NCBI GenBank assembly: GCA_013791955.1
Contig: VMSW01000008.1
Location: 62,001 to 126,000 of the forward strand
DNA from: Propionicimonas sp.
GTDB taxonomy: Bacteria > Actinomycetota > Actinomycetes > Propionibacteriales > Propionibacteriaceae
DNA length: 64,000 bases
Direction of reading: 5' to 3'
Position numbers and translations under genes: made by a program. The notes beneath the pieces were generated by a model. The model was not told where the DNA came from and did no database searches. It was given only the letters and a program-made list of their open reading frames with translations. This document shows positions 16,661 through 25,369 of the stretch, piece by piece (position 1 is the first letter of the stretch; every line of letters starts with the position of its first letter).

Positions 16661-17977
16661 TCAGTTGTCGGCCATGTTGCCAGCCAGGTATTCGGCGTAG
16701 GCCGGCAAATCAAGCTGACCCGAACCGGACACGCCGATCACGATGACCGGCGACTCGCCGGCTTCGGTTGCGGCCTTGGCCTGCCGGATCGCTCCGGCGA
16801 TGGCATGGTTCGACTCCGAAGCCGGGACGATGCCCTCGGCGCGGGAGAAGATCACGCCAGCTTCGAAGGCTTCAAGCTGCTTGATCGAAATCGCGTCGAT
16901 GAGACCCTCGTGGTAGCAGTGGCTGACCAACGGCGACATGCCGTGATAGCGCAAGCCGCCAGCATGCACCGGGTCGGGCACGAAATCCGGGCCGAGGGAG
17001 TACATCTTCAGCAGCGGCGTCAGGTGCGCGGTGTCGCCGAAGTCGTACTTGTATTCGCCCTCGGTCAGGGACGGCGCCGCCTTCGGCTCACAGGCCACGA
17101 TCTTGGTCGACTGGCGGCCCTCAAGGTTCTCCCGGATGAACGGGAAGCTGATCCCGGCCAGGTTCGAGCCGCCACCGGCGCACGCGAACAGGTAGTCAAC
17201 CTTCGCCTCGTCGAACAGCTCCAGCTGCTTGAGGGTCTCCAGCCCGATCACCGTCTGGTGCAAGGCCACGTGATTGAGCACCGAGCCCAGGGAGTAGCTG
17301 GCGTTGGGATCCTTCGCTGCGGCCTCGACAGCTTCCGAAATCGCCATGCCGAGCGAGCCGGTGGTGTCGGGGAACTTCTCCCGAATCGCGCGGCCGGCAT
17401 CAGTCAGCTCTGACGGGCTGGACACCACCGAGGCCCCGAAGGTCTCCATCAGGTAGTGGCGGTACGGCTTGCCTTCGTAGGAGGAGCGCACCTGCCAGAT
17501 GTCACAGCTCTGGCCGAAGATCTGAGTGGCGAACGCCAACGCCGAGCCCCACTGGCCAGCACCGGTCTCAGTGGTCAGTCGGGTGCGTCCGGCCACCTTG
17601 TTGTAGTAGGCCTGCGCGACCGCAGAGTTCGTCTTGTGGCTGCCGACCGGCGAAGCGCCTTCGTACTTGTAGTAGATCTTCGCGGTGGTGCCCAGCGCCT
17701 GCTCCAGCCGACGGGCCCGATAGAACGGGGACGGCCGCCACAGCCGGTAGATGTCGTGGACTTCCTGGGGGATCTCGATCCAGCGTTCGGTGCTGGCCTC
17801 TTGCTCAATCAGCCCCATCGGGAACAGCGGGGCGAGGTCCTCGGGGACCAATGGCTGCTGCGTACCTGGGTGCAGGTGCGGCGGCGGGGGCGTGGGCAGG
17901 TCGGCGACGATGTTGTACCAGTGCGTCGGCATCTGGGACTCGTCTAGCACCACCTTCGTTTGCTTGGGATCTGACAT
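16661..17977 (-). CDS. TrpB2-type tryptophan synthase beta-like enzyme
   Basis: 438 residues. This is the longer TrpB2 class (TIGR01415-like): [14 protein letters not shown] carries the PLP Lys115, [12 protein letters not shown] the indole-site Glu, and [10 protein letters not shown] the phosphate loop. It can make tryptophan from indole and serine, or use phosphoserine in some lineages. No trpA or other trp genes are near, as expected for this class. ATG 17977 has a GAAGGA ribosome site; 30 extra upstream codons are rejected. Confidence 0.88.
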   Translation of the reverse strand: MSDPKQTKVVLDESQMPTHWYNIVADLPTPPPPHLHPGTQQPLVPEDLAPLFPMGLIEQEASTERWIEIPQEVHDIYRLWRPSPFYRARRLEQALGTTAKIYYKYEGASPVGSHKTNSAVAQAYYNKVAGRTRLTTETGAGQWGSALAFATQIFGQSCDIWQVRSSYEGKPYRHYLMETFGASVVSSPSELTDAGRAIREKFPDTTGSLGMAISEAVEAAAKDPNASYSLGSVLNHVALHQTVIGLETLKQLELFDEAKVDYLFACAGGGSNLAGISFPFIRENLEGRQSTKIVACEPKAAPSLTEGEYKYDFGDTAHLTPLLKMYSLGPDFVPDPVHAGGLRYHGMSPLVSHCYHEGLIDAISIKQLEAFEAGVIFSRAEGIVPASESNHAIAGAIRQAKAATEAGESPVIVIGVSGSGQLDLPAYAEYLAGNMADN

Positions 17978-18119
17978 GGGTTTCCTTCGCCTATGAGTAC
18001 AAGTGGATCGCTCTTCCGACTGCGATCCCGCCGAGAACTCTAGGGCTGATGGGGTACCGGACGACATGAATTCCAGCCCGGGATTCCATCCGGTGGCCGC
18101 TGGGGCCGCCCCAGCGGTC

Positions 18120-19595
18120 TCAGCGAGCCCAGATCTCGGCTATCCAGGCCTCAATCGCGTCGGGGTCTTTGGGCAGGTGAGCCGAAAGCACCTCGCAGCC
18201 GTCTTCGGTGATGGCGATGTCGTCTTCGATGCGCACCCCGATGCCCCGCAACTCTTCGGGCACCAGCAGATCGCTGGCCTTGAAGTAGATGCCCGGCTCG
18301 ACGGTAATCACCATGCCCGGCACCAACACCGCATCGCGGTAGTTCTCCGTCCGAGCCCGGGCGCAGTCGTGCACGTCCAGGCCGAGATGGTGGGACGTGC
18401 CGTGCACCATCCAGCGGCGGTGGTGCCCGCCCCTGGTGGGGTCGAGCGATTCGGCGGCCGCGACCGGCAACAGGCCCCACGCCTCGAGGTACTTGGCAAC
18501 CACGGCGATGGCTGCAGCGTGCACGTCGGAGAACTTGTTGCCCGGCTTCGCGGCGGCCAGGCCCGCAGCTTGAGCCTCCAAGACGGCGGTGTAGACCTGG
18601 CGCTGTGCGGGGGAGAACTTCCCCGAAACCGGCAGGGTGCGAGTGATGTCGGCGGTGTAGAGCGATTCGGCCTCCACGCCAGCGTCCATCAGCAGCAGAT
18701 CGCCGGGGCGAATCTCGCCGTCGTTGCGAATCCAATGCAGCGTGTTGGCATGATCACCGGAGGCGGCAATGGTGTCGTAGCCGATCGCGTTGCCAGCGTG
18801 ACGGGCGTACAGGCCGAAGACGCCCTCCACCCAGCGCTCGCCACGGCCGCGCCGAATAGCCTCGGGCAGATCAGCCACCACGGCCTCGAAGCCCACAGCG
18901 GTAGCCGCACAGGCCTGCCGCAGCTCCTCCAGCTCGAAATCGTCTTTGATTAGGCGCGCCTCCGAAAGCGCCACCGCGAACTCCGCGTCGGCAGTGGCGG
19001 CCTGGCCCAGGTCAACGCCGGCCTGGGCGCGCAGCGCGTCCAGCAGCAGATTCAGCCCGTCATCGGCTTCGCGGAGCAATCGAACCTCCACCTTGCCCAG
19101 GTCGGCAGCCATCGCAGCCTGGAAGTCGGCGATCGGCGCGCAGCGCAGACCGGTGAGCGCGGCCATCTCTTCGAGTGATTCGCGGGTGCCCACCCACATT
19201 TCGCCGTAGCGGGCATCAGCGTAGAACTCCGGATCGGTGCGCGGCGCTCGCGGCTTGAAGTAGAGCGTGGCCTGGCCGTCGGGCTCGATGATCAGCGCCG
19301 CGTCGGGTTCGCGATCGCCGCCCAACCCGGTGAGCCAGGCGAAAGCCGAATGGGCCCGGTAACGGAAGTCGGTGTCGTTGGCGCGTACCTTCAGTCCACC
19401 AGCTGGCACGACCAGGCGGACGCCGGAGTAGCGGGCGGCAAACGTGGCCCGCCGAAGCGCTGCTGGACCGGCAGCAGGAAGCTGCGCCGGCAGCTCGCTT
19501 GGGTAAGGCGCCCAGGACTGAGGGATGAACTCAGTAAATGCCGCTGAGAACGGGGTCTGTCGGTTGGGGAGCTTCGCCGGCTCGTCACTGCTCAT
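18120..19595 (-). CDS. pepP: Xaa-Pro aminopeptidase (aminopeptidase P)
   Basis: 491 residues. The N-terminal half is the creatinase-like domain; the C-terminal pita-bread fold holds the dinuclear metal site: [17 protein letters not shown] (two Asp, about 307-318), [13 protein letters not shown] (His), EPGIYF (Glu) and RIEDDIAIT (Glu). Removes N-terminal residues that precede proline. ATG 19595 follows TAGCAT (minus) by 7 bases and has no ribosome site. Confidence 0.93.
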   Translation of the reverse strand: MSSDEPAKLPNRQTPFSAAFTEFIPQSWAPYPSELPAQLPAAGPAALRRATFAARYSGVRLVVPAGGLKVRANDTDFRYRAHSAFAWLTGLGGDREPDAALIIEPDGQATLYFKPRAPRTDPEFYADARYGEMWVGTRESLEEMAALTGLRCAPIADFQAAMAADLGKVEVRLLREADDGLNLLLDALRAQAGVDLGQAATADAEFAVALSEARLIKDDFELEELRQACAATAVGFEAVVADLPEAIRRGRGERWVEGVFGLYARHAGNAIGYDTIAASGDHANTLHWIRNDGEIRPGDLLLMDAGVEAESLYTADITRTLPVSGKFSPAQRQVYTAVLEAQAAGLAAAKPGNKFSDVHAAAIAVVAKYLEAWGLLPVAAAESLDPTRGGHHRRWMVHGTSHHLGLDVHDCARARTENYRDAVLVPGMVITVEPGIYFKASDLLVPEELRGIGVRIEDDIAITEDGCEVLSAHLPKDPDAIEAWIAEIWAR

Positions 19596-19602
19596 GGCGT
19601 CG

Positions 19603-19608
19603 ATGCTA
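19603..19608 (-). promoter_or_regulatory. -10 element of pepP
   Basis: TAGCAT on the minus strand, 7 bases before the ATG at 19595. Confidence 0.55.
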
Positions 19609-19684
19609 TCCCGGGCCGCCTCGATCCGCTGTTAGGCGGGTTGTCGCGAACCTGGCGCAACCGCGCGATGCGGCTTCCATCCCT

Positions 19685-19725
19685 GGGCGGGTTGTGGCGG
19701 CCTATTGAGGCCTGATAACCCGCCC
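19685..19725. other. Inverted repeat upstream of the zinc-ribbon operon
   Basis: GGGCGGGTT at 19685-19693 and AACCCGCCC at 19717-19725, 23 bases apart. It lies about 100 bases before the zinc-ribbon gene in a 230-base gap that otherwise holds only the pepP promoter. Could be an operator or an mRNA hairpin. Confidence 0.4.
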
Positions 19726-19825
19726 ATGGATGGTCCGGCTGCCACCCGGGTTCGCGAGGGGCCGCAAAACCAACTTATTGATGGATCGCCAGTAGAGTCG
19801 GGGTTCACAACTTCAGGAGGCCCAG

Positions 19826-20569
19826 ATGAAGGCTGCCGCATCGGCACAACTTCGGCTACTCGACCTGCAGGCCGAGGACACTGCAATCGCGAGGGCGAAT
19901 CATCGCAAGATCGCGCTGCCCGAACATGCCGTGATCGCTGAGGGCAAGGCCGGACGCGCCAAGCTGAATGCCTCACTGGTGCAGGTTCGCACCCGACTAG
20001 GCGACCTGAAGCTCGAAGTTGAGAAGGCCGAGGCCGATCTGGTGCCGGTGCGCGAGCGCCTGGCTCGCGACATCAAACGCCGTGACGACGGTCTGGTCAC
20101 TGACCCACGCGGCTTCGCTGCTCTGAACGACGAAATCGAGCATCTCGGCAAGCGCATCTCCGACCTGGAGGACGCCGAGCTTGAGGCCATGGAGCAACTG
20201 GAGTTGACCACTGCTGAAGAGGCCTCGTTGGTCGAGCAGATCACTGACTTGGAGAACTCGATTCGAGCGGTGATCGCCTCCCGTGACGAACAGAGCGCCC
20301 AGTTTGATGCCGAGATCGCCACTCACACCGCGGCCCGTGAGGTGCTGGTGGCCGCAATCCCCGCCGATCTGGTTGCCCTGTATGACCGGATTCGGCTCCG
20401 GACCGGCGGTTTGGGCGTAGCCGAACTCAAAGGACGACGTTGCTCGGGCTGCCAGCTGGAGGTCACCTCGACCGCCCTGGACGAGTTCGCCGCCGCCAGC
20501 GCCGATGAGGTTCAGTACTGCGAGCAGTGCGAGCGGATTTTGGTGCGCGCCGCCGCGGTGGAGGCCTGA
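19826..20569 (+). CDS. Coiled-coil protein with C4 zinc ribbon
   Basis: 247 residues. A long antiparallel coiled coil (about 20-170, rich in Glu, Lys and Leu) is followed by a C-terminal zinc ribbon with CSGCQLEV and CEQCERI pairs (about 208-240). This is the DUF164/CT398 type, equivalent to Rv2229c. Function is unknown; the neighbourhood with RNase H and RNB exonuclease suggests nucleic acid work. CAGGAGG before the ATG is a good ribosome site. Confidence 0.9.
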   Translation: MKAAASAQLRLLDLQAEDTAIARANHRKIALPEHAVIAEGKAGRAKLNASLVQVRTRLGDLKLEVEKAEADLVPVRERLARDIKRRDDGLVTDPRGFAALNDEIEHLGKRISDLEDAELEAMEQLELTTAEEASLVEQITDLENSIRAVIASRDEQSAQFDAEIATHTAAREVLVAAIPADLVALYDRIRLRTGGLGVAELKGRRCSGCQLEVTSTALDEFAAASADEVQYCEQCERILVRAAAVEA

Positions 20570-21072
20570 TGGCCCGCGCCCCCAGGGTGCCGCAGGATGG
20601 TCCGTCCATCTTCGATTTCGACGCGCCGCAACCGGCCGAGCCCAGCTCGCAGCGCAAGCTGATTGTCGAAGCCGATGGCGGATCGCGGGGGAACCCCGGG
20701 CCGTCCGCCTATGGAGCGCTGGTGCGCGATGAGACCGAGGCGGTGCTCGATTCGGAGGGCCTGGGTTTGGGCATAGCCACCAACAACTTCGCTGAATACT
20801 CCGGCCTGATCGCCGCCCTGGAAATGGCTCGGGGGATCGATCCGTCGGCCGAGGTCGAGGTGCGAATGGACTCCAAACTCGTGGTCGAGCAGTCCGCTGG
20901 CCGCTGGAAGATCAAACACCCCGATCTCAAACCGCTGGCACTTCGCGTCCAGGCACTGCGCCCAGCCAAGGTCACCTGGATCTGGATCCCGCGGGAGCAG
21001 AACAAGGCCGCCGACGCACTGGTCAATGCCGCCTTGGACGGAAAGCCGAAGACCCGCTCAACAGGAGCCTGA
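20569..21072 (+). CDS. rnhA: Ribonuclease HI
   Basis: 167 residues. Degrades RNA in RNA-DNA hybrids. Catalytic carboxylates: Asp in VEADGGSRGNPG, Glu in NNFAEYSGL, Asp in VRMDSKLVVEQ and Asp in NKAADALVN. The start overlaps the zinc-ribbon stop by one base (TGATG). In mycobacteria the equivalent protein is fused to a C-terminal CobC-like phosphatase; here that domain is absent and the protein ends after the RNase H fold. Confidence 0.93.
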   Translation: MARAPRVPQDGPSIFDFDAPQPAEPSSQRKLIVEADGGSRGNPGPSAYGALVRDETEAVLDSEGLGLGIATNNFAEYSGLIAALEMARGIDPSAEVEVRMDSKLVVEQSAGRWKIKHPDLKPLALRVQALRPAKVTWIWIPREQNKAADALVNAALDGKPKTRSTGA

Positions 21073-21073
21073 G

Positions 21074-22498
21074 ATGCCCAGTCCAAAGGTCGCAATCCAT
21101 GAGGAGCCACCGTCGCTGACCGAAGGGCTGCGCCGATTGCGCGATCGGCTCGGCGTGCCCGCCGAGTTCCCAGCCGAGGTGTTGGCTGAAGCCGAGCAGG
21201 TCTCGGCTCGCCAGCTGCCGGAGTTGCCCGACCGAACCGACATCGAGTTCGTCACGCTCGACCCGGCGAGTTCGGTTGATCTGGATCAGGCTTTCCACCT
21301 TTCTCGGCACGGCAGCGGCTTCCTGCTGCGCTACGCGATCGCCGACGTGGCCACCTTCGTTACTCCGGGCGGACGGATCGACGTCGAGGCCCATGAGCGG
21401 GGTGAGACCCTGTACGCCCCGAATCGCCGCCTGCCGCTGCACCCGCTGGTGCTCTCGGAGGGGGCAGCCAGTCTGTTGCCGGGCAAAGTGCGTCCGGCCC
21501 TGATTTGGGAACTCCAGCTCGACGCGGACGGTAAAACCACCTCAACCCGAGTGGCTCGTGGCCTGGTGCGAAGCCGCGCCAAGCTCGACTACGTTTCGGC
21601 CCAGGCCGCGCTGGAGACAGGCACTGGTGGCGAACAGCTCGAGTTGCTGCGCACCATCGGCACGCTGCTGCGAGCCCGCGAGGCCGCGCGCGGCGGGGTG
21701 AGCTTGTCGGTGCCCGAGCAGGAGGTCCTCACCGACGGCACGAAGTGGTCGCTCGCCTACCGGGCCGGGCTGCCCATCGAAGACTGGAACGCCGAGCTGT
21801 CGCTGGCCACCGGAATGGCTGCAGCCCAACTGATGCTTGCCGCCGGGGTTGGCATTCTGCGGACCCTGCCGCGGGCCCAGGAGTCGGCCATCGAGCGGCT
21901 GCGCCGCACTGCGCACGCGTTGGGCATCAACTGGCCACATGCCCAGGCCTATCCGGATTTCGTGCGCAGCCTGGATTCCCGGGTGCCAGCGCACGCGGCG
22001 ATGCTGAACTCCTGCACCACCCTGTTTCGCGGGGCGGGCTACCAGGCCTTCGATGGCGTCGCTCCCGAATACCCCGAGCATGCCGCCATCGCGGCCCCCT
22101 ACGCCCACGTGACCGCGCCGCTGCGCCGGCTGGTGGATCGCTATGCCGGGGAGGTGTGCCTGGCGGTGAGCGCGGGCGTCGAGGTGCCGGAATGGGTGTT
22201 GGGTGCTCTGCCGGAGCTGCCCGGACTGATGGCAGAGACCGGCCGGCGTACCAACCGGTTCGAGCGCGGCACCGTCGATCTGGTGGAGGCGCTGGTGTTG
22301 GCGCCGCGATTGGGTCAAAGCTTCGCCGGAGTGGTCATCAGCATCAACGATGAGGACGATGAGGGCACCTTGCAGTTAGCCGACCCGGCCGTGGAGGCGC
22401 GGGTACGTGGCTCCCGGCTGGTCCTGGGTCAACAGGTGCGCGCCACCCTGACCGCCGCTGATCTGGTCACCGGCCAGGTCGAGTTTCGCCTGTTGTGA
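21074..22498 (+). CDS. RNB-domain exoribonuclease (RNase II/R-like)
   Basis: 474 residues, one base after the RNase HI stop, so the two are in one operon. The RNB catalytic domain starts near residue 55: the acidic cluster reads DPASSVDLDQAF, keeping three of the four RNase II aspartates and having Gln at the fourth. HVTAPLRRLVDRYA is the RNB C-terminal signature (about 355-368). N-terminal cold-shock domains of RNase II/R are missing, as in many actinobacterial relatives. A 3'-to-5' RNA exonuclease role is likely. The TGA stop touches a repeat copy. Confidence 0.88.
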   Translation: MPSPKVAIHEEPPSLTEGLRRLRDRLGVPAEFPAEVLAEAEQVSARQLPELPDRTDIEFVTLDPASSVDLDQAFHLSRHGSGFLLRYAIADVATFVTPGGRIDVEAHERGETLYAPNRRLPLHPLVLSEGAASLLPGKVRPALIWELQLDADGKTTSTRVARGLVRSRAKLDYVSAQAALETGTGGEQLELLRTIGTLLRAREAARGGVSLSVPEQEVLTDGTKWSLAYRAGLPIEDWNAELSLATGMAAAQLMLAAGVGILRTLPRAQESAIERLRRTAHALGINWPHAQAYPDFVRSLDSRVPAHAAMLNSCTTLFRGAGYQAFDGVAPEYPEHAAIAAPYAHVTAPLRRLVDRYAGEVCLAVSAGVEVPEWVLGALPELPGLMAETGRRTNRFERGTVDLVEALVLAPRLGQSFAGVVISINDEDDEGTLQLADPAVEARVRGSRLVLGQQVRATLTAADLVTGQVEFRLL

Positions 22499-22667
22499 CC
22501 CTTCGACCCTTCGACAGGCTCAGGGAACTGTTTGGGGGCTCAGGGAACTGGGTGCGGTTGGCTGACGCACCACAAGTTGGCTGAGCTTGTCGAAGCCTGG
22601 GTGCGACCGGGCTGACCGCACCACAAGTTGGCTGAGCTTGTCGAAGCCTGGGTGCGACCGGGCTGAG
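22499..22667. repeat. CCCTGAGC repeat cluster with 51-bp tandem repeat
   Basis: Starts directly after the RNB gene stop with CCCTTCGACCCTTCGACAGG. Then a 51-bp unit (CCACAAGTTGGCTGAGCTTG...) occurs twice, from 22570 and 22621. No gene is seen between 22499 and 22716. Confidence 0.88.
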
Positions 22668-22704
22668 GTACCCCCGTCGATTTCGACTTAGCCCGGCGCC
22701 GTGA

Positions 22705-22710
22705 TAGCTA
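22705..22710 (+). promoter_or_regulatory. -10 element of methyltransferase gene
   Basis: TAGCTA, 6 bases before the GTG at 22717. The last position is A rather than T, so this is a weaker match. Confidence 0.4.
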
Positions 22711-22716
22711 ATTGAG

Positions 22717-23586
22717 GTGAAAGCACTCAATGATTCGTTGCCCTCGGCAACTGCCTTGTTCTCCGCTGCGGCCCGAGCCGCCCACGTGCTGGTCGACAAC
22801 CCGCCGCACCTGATTCGTGACGCTGACGCCCGCGCGGTGTGTGAACTGTTCGAACCCTCCCCGCTGGCCTTCCAGCTGGGATTCCCGAATGAGCCGGTGC
22901 TGGCGGCCGCCAGAGCGTCGGCGGTGATTCGTAGTTGGTTCGCCCAACGCATCATCGCCGAAACCTGTCTCGATCAGCTGGTGGTGCTGGGCGCGGGGCT
23001 GGATACGTCCGTCGTCGCCACCCCGCCGGGCCAGACCTGGGTGGTGGACATCACTGAGGTGCTCGCCTGGCGGACCGAACTGTTCGAGCTGGCCGCAATT
23101 CACGACGCGGCCCATCAGGTGCCCGTTGACCTGGTCAGCGGTGATCTGCTCGCCGCGTTGGCTGATGCGGGGCTCGACGTCACCCGTCCGACCGTCGTGG
23201 TGGCGCTGGGGTTGAGCATGTACCTCACCGGGGTGCAGTTTCAGGCACTGCTGAGGCGACTGGCCGTATTGGCGCCAGGATCGGTGCTGGTCTTCGACGC
23301 GTTAGCACCTGAGGCCGTCGCCGACGAGGCCGGACGGGCCTATGCCGCCGCCGTCACCGCCCAAGCTGGCGGGCGAGAGCCGTGGCGCTGGCGTCCCACC
23401 AGGGAAGCGCTGAGTCAGGCGCTTGCGGCCACCGGCTGGAAAGCCGACATCCGAGCCGAGGCCGACGTGGTGTCGTCCGACTTCTGGCGGGTCAACCCGC
23501 AGCTTCGTCAGATGCGGTTGGTGCAACTGATTCATGCCCGCACCGGGGTTGCCGGTACGCTGAACGCGGACGAGTCGGCCGGGTGA
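22717..23586 (+). CDS. SAM-dependent methyltransferase, leucine carboxyl methyltransferase family
   Basis: 289 residues. Matches the LCMT/PPM-type fold used by bacterial O-methyltransferases: VVLGAGLDTS (about residues 89-98) is the SAM loop, VVDITEVLAWR follows, and ALGLSMYLT is the conserved post-core motif. Substrate unknown. The last six codons (DESAG and stop) lie inside the 5' end of rnpB, so this gene reads through the rnpB promoter and first helix. Confidence 0.82.
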   Translation: MKALNDSLPSATALFSAAARAAHVLVDNPPHLIRDADARAVCELFEPSPLAFQLGFPNEPVLAAARASAVIRSWFAQRIIAETCLDQLVVLGAGLDTSVVATPPGQTWVVDITEVLAWRTELFELAAIHDAAHQVPVDLVSGDLLAALADAGLDVTRPTVVVALGLSMYLTGVQFQALLRRLAVLAPGSVLVFDALAPEAVADEAGRAYAAAVTAQAGGREPWRWRPTREALSQALAATGWKADIRAEADVVSSDFWRVNPQLRQMRLVQLIHARTGVAGTLNADESAG

Positions 23587-23953
23587 TCGCGGCGCAAGTC
23601 GAGGAAAGTCCGGACTCCACAGAGCAGGGTGGTGGGTAACGCCCACCCGGGGTGACCCGCGGGAAAGTGCCACAGAAAACAAACCGCCCCGCAAGGGGTA
23701 AGGGTGAAACGGCGGTGTAAGAGACCACCGCACTCCAGGTGACTGGAGTGGCAGGGCAAACCCCACCCGGAGCAAGACCAAGAAGGGCTGAGTCTTCGGA
23801 CGCAGCCTGCGGACACCGTTTGAGCGCTGCTCGCGCGAGGTGTCCGGGTAGGTCGCACGCTGGCAACGGCGAAGGCGGTTGGCAACAACCGCCGCAGATG
23901 GATGATCACCGGCCCTCCGGGGCCACAGAATCCGGCTTATAGGCCGACTCGTC
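23569..23953 (+). ncRNA. rnpB: RNase P RNA, class A
   Basis: The conserved core GAGGAAAGTCCGGACTCC is at 23600-23617 and the matching ACAGAATCCGGCTTAT at 23926-23941. The ends pair as helix P1: GACGAGTCGGCC (23569-23580) with GGCCGACTCGTC (23942-23953). Length about 385 bases, standard for actinobacterial class A. It is the catalytic subunit that trims tRNA 5' leaders. The 5' end overlaps the 3' end of the preceding methyltransferase gene by 18 bases; no clear promoter or terminator is resolved. Confidence 0.97.
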
Positions 23954-24180
23954 CCCACCCGGCCACTTCAGTGTGGACGCCGGGCTGCTGACACTCCGGG
24001 CCCGGCTGGTGGGCCGGGGCGCGCAGTGGTGTTTCGGGTTCGCGAGATTGGGGACGGCCCAGCCAGGTCGATCGGGGGGGTCGGGCCTGGCGGGGCCTCA
24101 CCGTGACATCCCCGAGGGGTAGGGGTAGGGGACACGGCTAACAACAAGGCTACCTAAAATGCCTTGTGAATGCAGGTCGA

Positions 24181-25041
24181 CTAAGGAACCGTGAGTACTT
24201 CAGCGCCATCCTCGGTGACGACAAGCGTGGCCTCGAACTGCGCTACTCGGCTGCGATCGTTGGTGACCACGGTCCAGTCGTCCTCCCACACATGGGAGCG
24301 CTGATCGCCAAGCGCAAGCATCGGCTCGATGGTGAAGGTCATGCCCGGTTCCATCACCTCGGTGTAGGCGGGGTTGTCGTAGTGGGGGATCACCAAACCG
24401 GAGTGAAAGGCACTGTGCACCCCGTGGCCGGTGTAGTCACGCACCACTCCGTAGCCGAAGCGTTTGGCATAGGACTCGATCACCCGGCCGATCACGTTGA
24501 TCTCTCGGCCCGGACGCACCGCGCGGATGCCGCGCTGCATCGCTTCCTTGGTTCGCTCGGCCAGCAGCCGCGACTCCTCATCAAGTTCACCGACTCCGTA
24601 AGTGGCGCAGTTGTCGCCGTGGACGCCATCGATGAAGGCGGTGACATCGATCTTGAGCAGATCGCCGTCAACCAGGGGACGGGCATCGGGGATGCCGTGA
24701 CAGATGACCTCATTCACCGAGGTGCAGCAGGCTTTCGGAAAACCGCGGTAGCCCAGCGTCGAAGGGTAGGCACCCTGTGAGATGAGGAAGTCGTGGATTA
24801 CCGCGTCAATCTCGTCAGTGGTGACCCCGGGGGCAATGGCGGCCTCGCCGACTTCCAGAGCCTGCGCAGCGATCCGTCCGGCCACCCGCATCTTGGCGAT
24901 GGTCTCGGGAGTTTGCACGTGTGAGCCGTCGTAGTGCTCGGGCCGATCCCTACCCACGTAGGCTGGGCGCGGAATCGCGGGTGGCACCAAGCGTTCGGGT
25001 GAGACTGGATATGGCTTCACTTCGGTCACGCAGGTGATCAT
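24181..25041 (-). CDS. map: Methionine aminopeptidase, type I
   Basis: 286 residues, matching the longer actinobacterial MapB form with an N-terminal extension that binds the ribosome or SH3-type partners. Metal ligands: DVTAFIDGVHGDNC (two Asp), GHGVHSAFH (His), EPGMTFTIEPM (Glu) and FEATLVV (Glu). Removes the initiator methionine. ATG 25041 is preferred; 14 more in-frame codons run upstream over the ribosome site of the divergent small gene. A 227-base gap to rnpB holds only GC-rich sequence with no gene seen. Confidence 0.94.
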   Translation of the reverse strand: MITCVTEVKPYPVSPERLVPPAIPRPAYVGRDRPEHYDGSHVQTPETIAKMRVAGRIAAQALEVGEAAIAPGVTTDEIDAVIHDFLISQGAYPSTLGYRGFPKACCTSVNEVICHGIPDARPLVDGDLLKIDVTAFIDGVHGDNCATYGVGELDEESRLLAERTKEAMQRGIRAVRPGREINVIGRVIESYAKRFGYGVVRDYTGHGVHSAFHSGLVIPHYDNPAYTEVMEPGMTFTIEPMLALGDQRSHVWEDDWTVVTNDRSRVAQFEATLVVTEDGAEVLTVP

Positions 25042-25081
25042 AGTTCCGTGACCGGTTGGTCGATCTCGACGAGGAGGAGCC

Positions 25082-25264
25082 ATGACCGAAGAGTCCTGGT
25101 ACTACTGCCTGAAGCATCACGCCGTCGAGCCCTATGAGGCCTGCAAAGCGATTGACCGGCTCGGTCCCTACGCGTCAGTGGCTGAGGCTGAGCAGGCTCT
25201 GGAGCGCGTGGCGCAGCGAAATGAGCAGTGGGACGAAGAGGATCGTCGCGAGGATGTGCCGTGA
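25082..25264 (+). CDS. Small actinobacterial protein, SPOR-like
   Basis: 60 residues (WYYCLKHHAVEPYEAC, then GPYASVAEAEQALERV and an acidic tail). Same family is found in many actinomycetes, often labelled SPOR-domain or hypothetical. The alternating aromatic/Cys/His N-terminal stretch is conserved. A strong ribosome site (GAGGAGG at 25070-25076) precedes the ATG. Function unknown; located between map and glnA2. Confidence 0.82.
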   Translation: MTEESWYYCLKHHAVEPYEACKAIDRLGPYASVAEAEQALERVAQRNEQWDEEDRREDVP

Positions 25265-25330
25265 TCCGTCCGGTCGCACACTGCTCTGGACGGCTCGCGC
25301 GGTCGGCATCTGCCCAAAAAGCGGCAAGTT

Positions 25331-25346
25331 GTAACCAGACTGAAAC
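25331..25346 (+). promoter_or_regulatory. GlnR-type binding site upstream of glnA2
   Basis: GTAAC-CAGACT-GAAAC, an exact match to the GTnAC-N6-GAAAC half-box of actinobacterial GlnR, starting 39 bases before the glnA2 ATG. A second half-box is not evident. Recognition by GlnR is inferred; the regulator gene is not in the window. Confidence 0.7.
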
Positions 25347-25369
25347 ACGAGCGCGGGCAGACTGAACTC

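Noticed and set aside
16251-16713. Minus-strand frames at the trpB2 end
   Set aside because: They translate the 26-bp repeat and the antisense of the proline-rich tail.
19632-19976. 114-residue minus-strand frame
   Set aside because: Arg/Pro-rich, spans the inverted repeat and overlaps the ribosome site and start of the zinc-ribbon gene.
23302-23958. Minus-strand frames of 124-218 residues over rnpB
   Set aside because: They are antisense to RNase P RNA and the methyltransferase gene; low-complexity translation of a GC-rich structured RNA.
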